Source: Kribbella pratensis (GTDB taxonomy: Bacteria; Actinomycetota; Actinomycetes; Propionibacteriales; Kribbellaceae). Taken from it: a stretch of 64,000 bases of DNA. The position numbers were made by a program, and so were the translations under genes. Where the stretch lies: NCBI RefSeq assembly GCF_004366075.1, contig NZ_SODU01000002.1:1302758-1366757 (forward strand), written 5' to 3'. Of the stretch, positions 23,669 to 31,496 are shown piece by piece. The notes beneath the pieces were generated by a model. That model ran no database searches. It saw nothing but the letters and a program-made list of their open reading frames with translations, and had not been told where the DNA came from. Position 1 is the first letter of the stretch, and each line of letters starts with the position of its first letter.

Positions 23669-24949
23669 GTGGCAGGCAAGCGGACCCGATTGGCCGAGTG
23701 GCGACGCGCGGCTGGGTACAGCCAAGAGCGTCTGGCCGAGCATCTCGGCGTGGACCGCTCGACCGTGGCGCGCTGGGAGGCTGGCGGTACCGTGCCAGTG
23801 CCGTTTGCCCGCCCGCGGCTCGCGGAGGCGTTGGGAGTCTCGAGTGCGCAGCTCAACGCTGTCTTAGGTGGAAGTGGACCGTCAGAATCGCGGCCGGCCG
23901 CCGAGACGGTGGCCTCTGGAAAACTAACAGAGACCGACTTGCCGCGCCGAGGCTTGCTGCGACTCCTCAGCCTGGCGGGCACCGTTATTGCGGGAGCCGA
24001 GCTGGTCGGCGATCGGAGCGAGTTCGTCGCCGACGGGCCTCTGAACGCTGGGTCGGTTGCGGAGCTGGCGAACTTCAACCAGCAGCTGTGGCAGATCTTC
24101 GCGATGGCAACTGCCAAGCAGGCGGTGTATCCACTGGTGACGCAACAACTCGCTCAGTTGGTCGACCGACTGAAACGGACACATCGAGCAGCTACGCGCC
24201 AAGCCCTCTGCGAGCTGACCTGTGACCTGTTTCAGCTGGCCGGCGAGGTCTTCTTCGACAACGACCAATACACCTCGGCGGCCCACTGCTACACCCTGGC
24301 CGCACAGGCTGCCCGCGAGGCGGATGCCCGCGACATGTGGGCCTGTTCCCTGACTCGGCATGCCTTCATTAGCGTGTATGAACAGCAGTTCGCGGACACG
24401 GTCCCGATGCTGGCCTCGGCAGCTGATCTGGCCGCTAAAGGCGATAGCGCCCTCTCCACGCGCTACTGGGTGAGTGCCGTGCAGGCCGAGGCCGCCGCTG
24501 GACTGGGTGATCTGAGTGCTAGCGAGCGAGCACTGGAACAGGCCGAACAGGTGAGAGGGCTAGGCCGCGAGAGTCAGACCGGAGGATGGCTGCGCTTCGA
24601 CGGCTCGCGGCTGCCCGAGCAACGCGGTACCTGCTACACCCTGCTCGGCAAACCGGACCAGGCGGAGAGGTCTTTGCAAGAAGCACTGAGTACGCCGGTC
24701 TCGCTGCGCCGGCGCGGTAGTGTGCTCGTGGACCTGGCAAACGTAGGAGTGATGCGCCGAGATGTCGAGCAGACGGTGAGTTACGCAACCGCCGCCATGG
24801 ACCTGACGAAGCAGTCTGGTTCGGGCGTGATCGCTCGCAAGCTCTCCGGCCTGAACGAGCAGCTCGCCAGCCACCGCCACGATGCGCGGCTGTTGCGCTT
24901 GAGCGAAGACATCTCGGCATGCCTGTCCGTCGAGCGCTCGCCGCTGTAG
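23669..24949 (+). CDS. XRE-family regulator with C-terminal TPR-like repeats
   Basis: A 426-residue regulator. Residues 5-60 are the XRE helix-turn-helix (RLAEWRRAAGYSQERLAEHL, DRSTVARWEAG). A short hydrophobic stretch (LLRLLSLAGTVIAGAELVG, about 105-125) follows, then a helical repeat domain of TPR type to the end, including the segment FFDNDQYTSAAHCYTLAAQA, one starting ALEQAEQVRGLG, and CYTLLGKPDQAERSLQEALS. This architecture is common among Streptomyces/Kribbella signalling regulators. The GTG at 23669 has GGAGGTGGAG eight bases upstream. It is divergent from the small-gene/toxin run, so the 215-base gap may hold shared operators. Confidence 0.85.
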   Translation: MAGKRTRLAEWRRAAGYSQERLAEHLGVDRSTVARWEAGGTVPVPFARPRLAEALGVSSAQLNAVLGGSGPSESRPAAETVASGKLTETDLPRRGLLRLLSLAGTVIAGAELVGDRSEFVADGPLNAGSVAELANFNQQLWQIFAMATAKQAVYPLVTQQLAQLVDRLKRTHRAATRQALCELTCDLFQLAGEVFFDNDQYTSAAHCYTLAAQAAREADARDMWACSLTRHAFISVYEQQFADTVPMLASAADLAAKGDSALSTRYWVSAVQAEAAAGLGDLSASERALEQAEQVRGLGRESQTGGWLRFDGSRLPEQRGTCYTLLGKPDQAERSLQEALSTPVSLRRRGSVLVDLANVGVMRRDVEQTVSYATAAMDLTKQSGSGVIARKLSGLNEQLASHRHDARLLRLSEDISACLSVERSPL

Positions 24950-24979
24950 GAATCTCACCCGTCCAAAGGAGCCACGCTG

Positions 24980-25339
24980 TTGTCAAACGAACAGGGCCGC
25001 ATCTTCCGTGACGCATGGATCGCAGGCGTGACGAAGCACTACCCCGGCGAACCAAAGCCCGGATACGTCGCACCGTGGGAAGAGACACCCGATTGGGAGC
25101 GGGAGAGCGCGGCGGCGGTCTACGAGCAGGTGCGGGCGTTCGTCGAGTTCTCTGAAGGAAACACGAGCAAGCTCAGCCGGGAGCAGAAGGGCCGGTTTGT
25201 GGCGCTGTGCTGGATCGCGCAGATCTACCGTCACATCCCCGACCCCAAACCCAGCTACGTAGCCGACTGGGACGACCTGCCGGCCTGGCAGCAAGAAACT
25301 GACGCAGACATCTTCGAGCGGATCGAAGGCGTGAGCTGA
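24980..25339 (+). CDS. Unrecognised 119-residue protein with internal duplication
   Basis: I do not recognise a family. The protein contains the same roughly 35-residue unit twice: KHYPGEPKPGYVAPWEETPDW near residue 20, and RHIPDPKPSYVADWDDLPAW near residue 85, each followed by a helix with Val/Ile-(Y/F)-E-(Q/R)-(V/I). The HxP-x-PKPxYVAxWxxxPxW motif resembles nothing I can name. The TTG at 24980 is supported by AAAGGAG eight bases upstream. It follows the TPR regulator by 30 bases on the same strand and is probably cotranscribed with it. Confidence 0.7.
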   Translation: MSNEQGRIFRDAWIAGVTKHYPGEPKPGYVAPWEETPDWERESAAAVYEQVRAFVEFSEGNTSKLSREQKGRFVALCWIAQIYRHIPDPKPSYVADWDDLPAWQQETDADIFERIEGVS

Positions 25340-25490
25340 CGCCCGCTGGCATCTGTGCAGGCCGTGCTGCCTACGAACGCGGTCTGCACTGCTCGTCGCG
25401 GCTAGTTCATGACAGCTCGACTGCGCCGTCCGCGTGGACCCACCAGACGTCAATCTGCGCGGCGCTGAGCGACGCGGCCACTTCGCCATA

Positions 25491-26180
25491 TCAGTCTCGG
25501 TAGCGTTGAAACTCGGGGAGTGCGATGGCGCTCTGCCAGTCGGGCTGCTTGCCGCGGAGTCGCATAGCGGCCAGGACTGCTGCTGCGAACCAATGACCGG
25601 CCTGCGTGCTTGGGCTCGTGCGCTTGATCTCATGGGCGCGCCTGGAGTCGGCGTAGCTGCGACTAGGAAAGCCCTTCACCTCGATCCCGACAGTTCCGCG
25701 GTCCCCCCTCGCGATCACGTCGATACCATGTTCCCGCGCGGCGGTGTTCGCTACCGAGAGGATGCGCCAGCCTCTGTGTGCCAACTCCGTGACGACTGCG
25801 GCCTGGACGTTGGCCTCGGTATGCCACTCTTCTTCGGGGCTGGCAATCGTCGTTGACTCCTCTGGGCCAGGCGTTCCGACGTCTTGGGTGGGGGCAGTGT
25901 CGGTGGCCGATCCGCGCGCTTCGATCTCGCCCCGGAGATCGAACCCCAAGGCAGCCAGATGTCGCCGCGCCGTATGGGAGATGAACTCGGACCGTGGCAC
26001 GCCGACGGCCGCTTCGAAGGCCTGGACTGCCGGGAACCAGATGTTGTTGACGCGAACAGCGTGCTTGTGGATGGCCTCGGGCGCGGCGTCGGCCAGCCGA
26101 GCCTCTACCTGGGCCCGAGAGAGCTCGTAGGGCCGCCCGTTCAGAGTGAAGCGAATCGGCGCGTCGTCGAGGCGACTCAT
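25491..26180 (-). CDS. PD-(D/E)XK nuclease-like protein, orphan restriction-type
   Basis: A 229-residue protein whose C-terminal half reads as a PD-(D/E)XK endonuclease: helix VVTELAHRGWRILS, then HGIDVIARG (Asp near 152), VGIEVKGFPS (Glu-x-Lys near 166) and a closing helical stretch with HWFAAAVLAAMRLRG. The N-terminal half (RFTLNGRPYELSRAQVEARL, AVQAFEAAVGVPRSEFISH) is a small accessory or DNA-recognition domain. No methylase is adjacent; the nearest is at 27991 and has its own partners. It may be an orphan restriction enzyme, a homing-type nuclease or a decayed defence gene. The active-site residues appear intact. Confidence 0.65.
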   Translation of the reverse strand: MSRLDDAPIRFTLNGRPYELSRAQVEARLADAAPEAIHKHAVRVNNIWFPAVQAFEAAVGVPRSEFISHTARRHLAALGFDLRGEIEARGSATDTAPTQDVGTPGPEESTTIASPEEEWHTEANVQAAVVTELAHRGWRILSVANTAAREHGIDVIARGDRGTVGIEVKGFPSRSYADSRRAHEIKRTSPSTQAGHWFAAAVLAAMRLRGKQPDWQSAIALPEFQRYRD

Positions 26181-26257
26181 AGGCCAAAACTACGCCATGC
26201 GATGCGCTGCCACGAGCATTGCGAATCCTCCAGTCCTGTCGACGGCAGGGCGAATGA

Positions 26258-26750
26258 CGGCACTTGCAGACGTCCCAGGACCGGCCACCGGCGTATCCGC
26301 GTCCAGTTCGATGAGCATGTCATCGCGGATCACGCCGGCCAGCCGTCGACGCCCTCCGGTACCAAGCCGGCATGACGTGGCGCTTCGCAATCCTGCGTAT
26401 CACCATCGAGCCGTACGCGGCGGTGGATGGAGATGCCGCCGACTCGTGAACGGCCAGCACAGACGCGGGCGGGTGGGCCGCGAATCTGGGGATCTTTGAT
26501 CACGAGGTTCCGCCGGTAGATGGACGAGGAGCGTGAACCGACTACAGCCGGCCGAGACAGCGCATGCATTCCGAGCTGCAGCGCGTCGCCGGGCAAATGC
26601 TGGCCTGTCTTGACGACGTCCCCTCGGGCGGTCGATGACGAGCCAGGAAGTGCCGCGAAGCCGCGGCATGGATCGGGAGCACCAGTAACAACGCAAGCGG
26701 CCGAATGGCAACTCGGCCTGCGGGAGCGAGCCGTTCCAATCCCGAGTCAG
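26258..26750 (+). pseudogene. Decayed inverted duplicate of the toxin-locus 5' region
   Basis: The plus strand reproduces pieces of the locus at 22.2-23.4 kb in the same order. First comes the 66-residue small protein with a frameshift (RRIRVQFDEHVIADH, then in another frame YQAGMTWRFAILRITIEP to a stop at about 26449). Next is the DNA leading to the recombinase-like gene start, including GATGGACGAGGAGCG at about 26521. Directly after this comes the toxin N-terminus from ATG 26564 (HSELQR..GQMLACLDD, an in-frame stop, then RARK.REAAAWIGSTSNN). The recombinase-like body and all catalytic toxin parts are missing. Confidence 0.8.
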
Positions 26751-26793
26751 CCGGGTTCTGCTGGCCTGCCCGCCCCGAGCGAAAAGGAAGCAA

Positions 26794-27004
26794 ATGACCG
26801 GCCTCACGACCGCCGCCTGGCGGAATGCTACCCGCAGCAACAACAGCAACAACTGCGTCGACGTCGCGCTCATGCCGGACAGCGGTGCGGCGGTCCGCGA
26901 CAGCAGGGAACGGGGCCGCGGCCAGATCCTGCACTTCACCCGCCGGCGGGTGGGCGGCATTCACAGAAGGCATGAAGGCGGGGGAGTTTGACGCTCGTGC
27001 CTGA
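26794..27004 (+). pseudogene. DUF397-family gene with a frameshift
   Basis: ATG 26794 starts a classical DUF397 protein: MTGLTTAAWRNATRS, then SNNCVDVALMPDSGAAVRDS and ILHF. At about 26940 the frame breaks; the expected C-terminus (WAAFTEGMKAGEFDARA and stop at 27004) continues in another frame. One small indel separates the halves. DUF397 proteins partner XRE-DUF5753 regulators. Confidence 0.8.
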
Positions 27005-27455
27005 CAGCTCGATCGCAGGCTTGTTAATCCGTACGGCGATCGCTGCCCCCGTTTGGGCCAGCGACGGCTACTGTTCGTGATGGTTCTGCTATGTCGGGTT
27101 GCGTAGCGGGGATGGGAGATGGCTGTGTCCGAGCTGAGAAGCCGTCGTGGCGGCGACGACCTGAGCGAGGGCAACATGCCAGGGATCAGGCTGGCGAGAC
27201 CAGGCGCCCTGAGTACGACATGTCTCAGCCGTCCGACGGCGGTGTACGTGATCAACAGGCAAGCCGAAGATGCTCCGGCGCGCGACCGGGATTGACAATT
27301 GAACTCGATTCGCCATCCTGGCGGCGCGGACAAAGCACTGCATGGCATAGCTTTGGTCACAATCTGCAACCTATGCTTGGCAGGACTAGTCCAGTCGGGC
27401 ATAGTGCCGGAGGCTGGTACAGCCGTGACGAGGGCCGATTCCTGTGGGGGGACAA
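27005..27455. other. Gap, no gene recognised
   Basis: No credible coding frame or RNA is seen between the DUF397 relic and the small gene at 27456. A low-GC patch around 27290-27370 could hold a promoter for the downstream gene. Confidence 0.4.
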
Positions 27456-27782
27456 GTGGCCGAGAAGTACAGCTATCGGGATTACACAGCTGACGGTACG
27501 TACTGGACCGTGCGGAAGCGCGGGAAGACCTTCTGGGTGCTCCGGCTCAAGAGTGGGTCGCAGGAGCAGTGCGACGTGTGGGGCGGGTACACCAGTCCGG
27601 GCGCGGCTGCGAGCGCGGCCGCACAACTCGCCTATGGGCAAGCTGTGGACGAGGTGCGTGATCGCCTCCGCGTGACCTTGCACGGTGCGCTCGAGGAGAT
27701 CGGGCTCGGGGCGGAGCCCCAGCAGCCTCCGGTAGCTGCGTCTAGTGCGCCGGCCAACCTGGGGGCCGGACCGGACGACTGA
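27456..27782 (+). CDS. Unrecognised 108-residue protein before the methylase operon
   Basis: A 108-residue hypothetical protein. The N-terminal half reads KYSYRDYTADGTYWTVRKRG and FWVLRLKSGSQEQCDVWGGY, a beta-rich small domain. The C-terminal half is an Ala-rich helix (AAASAAAQLAYGQAVDEVRD) and a Pro/Ala tail. I know no family for it. The GTG at 27456 lies behind a GGGGGGA stretch. It is encoded about 200 bases upstream of the defence operon on the same strand and might belong to its transcript; there is no other sign of a functional tie. Confidence 0.6.
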   Translation: MAEKYSYRDYTADGTYWTVRKRGKTFWVLRLKSGSQEQCDVWGGYTSPGAAASAAAQLAYGQAVDEVRDRLRVTLHGALEEIGLGAEPQQPPVAASSAPANLGAGPDD

Positions 27783-27990
27783 CGGTCTGATCAGTGGCCC
27801 AACCTGCCTCGCCCAATGCAGACCGCGAGCCGCTGTCCCGGAGGGCGAGACGTGACGATTACGGATAAGTTTGGTTGCTGCCTGTTTCAGGCAGCTGATC
27901 GCAAACTCCAATGGACTGGACGTGCTGGTGACTTTGACGGGATCTGCTCTGGCTGACGTGACTCGCGATGAGGGTCTTCCTCGAGACGTC

Positions 27991-30075
27991 ATGACCGAGT
28001 CTCAGGTTCATCATCTCGACGAGGGCTATCTCGTCGACTTCCTCACCGACAAGCCCATTAAGGACACGCCGAAGGAGCAGGTCCGGCAGCGAATCGTGCG
28101 CGTGCTCTTTCATGAGTACCAGTTCGCTCCCGAGGACATGCAGCTCGACTTCGCGGTGAAGGTGCAGACGGAGCAGGGGCGGCGCACCAAGAGGGTTGAC
28201 ATTGCGATCTTCGCCCCTGGCAGCGATCACATCGAGGACAACCTTCGTCGTGTAGTGGTCTGCAACAAGGAGCCCAAGCGCGGCAAGAATGTGGTCAAAC
28301 TGCGCACGTACGACCAGATGAGGTCGGAGATGTCCGACCTCCAAGACCTCCTGGGAGCCGAGGACTGCCCCGAGCGCAGCTGGGGCCTGTGGACCGACAA
28401 CGTCGACTTCTTCTTCGTTGAGAAGGAGACCACCCGCTGGGGCGCCGACTTTCACGAGCGTGCCGACTGGCCGATTGCCGACGGTGCCGTCGGCAGCGGC
28501 CAGGTGGTCTCCGCTCAGCAGTTGCGCCGCGCCGAGCCGGAGATGCTCAAGATCACCTTCCGGCGCTGCCACAACTACGTCCACGGCAACGAAGGCATGC
28601 CCAAGGACGCCGCCTTCTGGCAGTTCCTCTACCTGCTTTTCGCGAAGATGTACGACGAGCGTGCCGCCCGCACGGGCAGCCCGCGGCGGTTCTACACCTC
28701 CATGTCCGAGCCCTACAGCGACGCCGGACGCACCGCGATCCGGAAGCGGATCACAGACCTCTTCGAGGACGTGAAGAAGCGGTACGCCGCATCGGGGCTC
28801 TTCAAGCCCAGCGATGAGATTACCCTCTCGGACCGCGCCCTGGCCTTCATCGTCTCCGAGCTTGCTCCCTACAACCTCGGCCTGACCGACATCGACGCCA
28901 AGGGGCTCGCCTACCAGGAACTGGTCGGCACCAACCTGCGCGGCGATAGGGGGCAGTACTTCACCCCGCGCGGCGCGGTGAAGCTGATGATCGACATCCT
29001 CGACCCGCGGGAGGACGAGACGGTCCTCGACCCCACCTGTGGCACCGGTGGGTTCCTCCATGCCACGCTGACGCACCTGCACCACAAGATGCAGGACGAG
29101 GACGGCACACGCGGCCTGCCGGACTCTCCGGAGCAGGCCGAGCGCTACCGGGATCGACTCCGCAGGTACGCCGACGAGCACCTCTTCGGCGCAGACTTCG
29201 ACCCGTTTCTGGTGCGCGCCACTTCGATGAACATCATGACCTTGGCCGATACTCCGGGCAACGTCTTCCATATGGACTCCCTTGCCTTCCCGAAGGGACA
29301 CCTCAGCGGTCTTGCCGAGGCCGCCAAGCGGATCCCGCTCGCGAAGGACGGCCGCAGCGGGGCCGTCGACGTCCTGCTCACTAACCCGCCCTTCGGTGCT
29401 GACATCCCGATCAGCGATGAGTCTGTCCTCGGCGACTTCCGCGAAGGCGTGGCCAAGACCTGGTCGCGCGACAAGGGCACCGGCGACCTCGTCGTCAGCC
29501 CGAACTGGCCAAACTCGATGGCGCCTGAGCAGCTCTTTGTGCAACGCGCGATCGAGTGGATCAAGCCCGGCGGTCGTCTCGGCATCGTCCTTCCCAACGG
29601 AATCCTCTCCAACCCCGGGCCGGCCGACGAGGGCATCCGCCGGTTCATCCTGCAGGAGTGCTGGGTGTTGGCCAGCGTCGAGCTCCCAGTGGAGACATTT
29701 ATCGTCGAGGCCGGCGTCAACATCCTTACGACATTGCTTTTCCTCAAGCGCAAGACCTTCGATGAGAAGGCCGCGGAGAGGTTGAATGGACCGGTCTCCT
29801 ACCCGGTCTTCATGGCCGTCGCTGAGAAGGTCGGCGTCGACCGCCGCGGCAATGACCTCCACAAGCGTTCGGCCAACGGCGAGCTGATCGCAGAGGAATA
29901 CGAGGAAACTGAATACCTCACCATCGGTGGCGAGCGGCGCGCGCGGGTTGTCAAGCGGACCCGCCCCGTCATTGATAACGACCTGCCTATGATCGCCAAG
30001 AAGTATTGGGAGTTTCGGGAGAAGTATCCGACGCCTGGCTACGACCCGCACGAGGGCACTGGAGTAGGGGAGTGA
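27991..30075 (+). CDS. N-6 adenine DNA methylase with HsdR-N-like domain (MAD2-like)
   Basis: About 694 residues from ATG 27991; an open frame back to 27871 exists but its alternative starts lack ribosome sites. The N-terminus (1-150) resembles the type I restriction R-protein N-terminal domain, with LDFAVKVQT..RRTKRVDIAIF. A helical HsdM-like region follows, then the methylase core: DPTCGTGGF (SAM-binding, residue 347) and TNPPFG (motif IV, residue 465). It should methylate adenine in host DNA, with sequence choice supplied by the next gene's HsdS-like product. Its stop overlaps that gene's start (GTGA). In gene order and size it matches the methyltransferase of the methylation-associated defence system as I remember it. 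Confidence 0.85.
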   Translation: MTESQVHHLDEGYLVDFLTDKPIKDTPKEQVRQRIVRVLFHEYQFAPEDMQLDFAVKVQTEQGRRTKRVDIAIFAPGSDHIEDNLRRVVVCNKEPKRGKNVVKLRTYDQMRSEMSDLQDLLGAEDCPERSWGLWTDNVDFFFVEKETTRWGADFHERADWPIADGAVGSGQVVSAQQLRRAEPEMLKITFRRCHNYVHGNEGMPKDAAFWQFLYLLFAKMYDERAARTGSPRRFYTSMSEPYSDAGRTAIRKRITDLFEDVKKRYAASGLFKPSDEITLSDRALAFIVSELAPYNLGLTDIDAKGLAYQELVGTNLRGDRGQYFTPRGAVKLMIDILDPREDETVLDPTCGTGGFLHATLTHLHHKMQDEDGTRGLPDSPEQAERYRDRLRRYADEHLFGADFDPFLVRATSMNIMTLADTPGNVFHMDSLAFPKGHLSGLAEAAKRIPLAKDGRSGAVDVLLTNPPFGADIPISDESVLGDFREGVAKTWSRDKGTGDLVVSPNWPNSMAPEQLFVQRAIEWIKPGGRLGIVLPNGILSNPGPADEGIRRFILQECWVLASVELPVETFIVEAGVNILTTLLFLKRKTFDEKAAERLNGPVSYPVFMAVAEKVGVDRRGNDLHKRSANGELIAEEYEETEYLTIGGERRARVVKRTRPVIDNDLPMIAKKYWEFREKYPTPGYDPHEGTGVGE

Positions 30076-31496
30076 AGATTGCGGGGGTCGACAATCCAGT
30101 ACGAGTTGACTGGTTCTACGATCAGGGATTTCGTCTCGACGCCAAGCCATACCTGTCCGGGTCGCTAGCAGCAAGAAAGCGCATTGAGTCGCTCCCCGGC
30201 ACCGTAACGCTCGGAAGTGTTACAGCAGGCCACGGAGGTGGCATCTTCAAGGGGCCGATGTTTCGGCGGGTCTATCTGACGGATCCAGCGCACAGTGTCC
30301 CGTTCCTCGGCAGCAAAGACATGATGGCTGCCGATCTGACTAACCTTCCTCGGCTGAGGAAGTCCGATGCCGTGTCGCGCAATCTGGCGTATCTTCGGCT
30401 CAAGCCTGGGATGACGCTCATTTCGCGTTCGGGGTTCTACGCGGGCCGGAGGTCGTACGTTCGACCTGACATGGGCGACGTCTGGGCTTCAGATGATGTC
30501 TTGAGGGTTGAGCCTTCTCCAGAGCGGATCCGCTCCGGGTACCTGTACGCATTCCTTGTTAGCAGGTTCGGGGAGGCACTCGTTCGGGGTACGGTCTACG
30601 GCTCCGCAGTGAAGCACATCGAACCCCACCACCTCACCGGACTTCCCGTGCCTCGGTTTGCGGACGCTCTGGAGGAGCGTGTCCATCAGTTGGTTGAGGA
30701 AAGCGCTCGTCTTCGGGCGGCGTTCCAGTCCGGGCTGGAGAGGGCCACCGAGGACCTATTCCGAAGCGTTGGGCTCCCGGAGCTAGTGAACTACCGCTGG
30801 CACCAAGAATCGCCGGACTTGGGGTTCGAGGTCGCCGACTTTGGTGTGCAGTCGATCCGCGCGCTCAACTTTGCTCCGCGAGCTCGACGAATCGTCGGCA
30901 AGCTCTCCTCGGTCGAGCACAGGACTTTGGGTGAGATCTGTGAGGGAGGTCTGCTCTCGCGTGGAGTTCGCTTCAAACGGGTCGATAGCGAGGCTGAGTT
31001 CGGCGCGAAGCTCGTCGGGCAGCGACAGGCGTTCTGGATACGTCCTGAAGGCCGCATGCTTGCGTCGGGCTCGCTGCCAGCTGAGGTCTTTGCGGATGAC
31101 GAGACGATCATGGTCGCGTCGCAGGGAACGCTCGGAGAGCAAGAGGTCTTCTGCAGGGCCTTTCTTGCAACTGGAAGTTGGCTTGGCAACGCGTACTCCG
31201 AACACTTCTTGCGGATAAAGAGCGGCGACGAAGGGGTGTCCGGCGCATATCTATTCGCCTTCCTCCGGTCCGAGATTGCTTTCCGGGTGTTCCGTTCGAT
31301 GAGCGCTGGCGGCAAGCAGCAGGACATCCACGAGGGTCTGCGACGTAAAGTTCCAGTTCCGTTGGCATCCCCAGCTGATCGGGAGCGGATCGCTGAGACG
31401 GTTCGTCAGGCGTACCGGGACCGTGACCAAGCAGACCTGCTGGAGGACGAGGCGTTGGTGTTGCTGACGGCGGCGGTCGAGGGGGCCGAGAGCTGA
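30072..31496 (+). CDS. Type I-like specificity (S) subunit (MAD5-like)
   Basis: A 474-residue HsdS-like protein with two target-recognition domains. The first (about 1-215) includes LGSVTAGHGGGIFKGPMFRR and LYAFLVSRFGEALVRGTVYGSA, ending in HLTGLPVPRFADALEERVHQ. The second (about 260-465) includes RTLGEICEGGLLSRGVRFKR, MVASQGTLGE and QQDIHEGLRRKVPVPLASPADR. Each is followed by a spacer helix (LVEESARLRAAFQSGLERA; TVRQAYRDRDQADLLEDEA). The two domains define a bipartite recognition site for the methylase. The GTG start is coupled to the methylase stop, and its own stop overlaps the next ATG by one base (TGATG). Confidence 0.85.
   Translation: MKIAGVDNPVRVDWFYDQGFRLDAKPYLSGSLAARKRIESLPGTVTLGSVTAGHGGGIFKGPMFRRVYLTDPAHSVPFLGSKDMMAADLTNLPRLRKSDAVSRNLAYLRLKPGMTLISRSGFYAGRRSYVRPDMGDVWASDDVLRVEPSPERIRSGYLYAFLVSRFGEALVRGTVYGSAVKHIEPHHLTGLPVPRFADALEERVHQLVEESARLRAAFQSGLERATEDLFRSVGLPELVNYRWHQESPDLGFEVADFGVQSIRALNFAPRARRIVGKLSSVEHRTLGEICEGGLLSRGVRFKRVDSEAEFGAKLVGQRQAFWIRPEGRMLASGSLPAEVFADDETIMVASQGTLGEQEVFCRAFLATGSWLGNAYSEHFLRIKSGDEGVSGAYLFAFLRSEIAFRVFRSMSAGGKQQDIHEGLRRKVPVPLASPADRERIAETVRQAYRDRDQADLLEDEALVLLTAAVEGAES

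Noticed and set aside
27859..30174. 771-residue open frame on the minus strand
   Set aside because: It mirrors the methylase gene, whose plus-strand frame has clear methylase motifs. The minus frame has no family pattern and is a GC-driven shadow.
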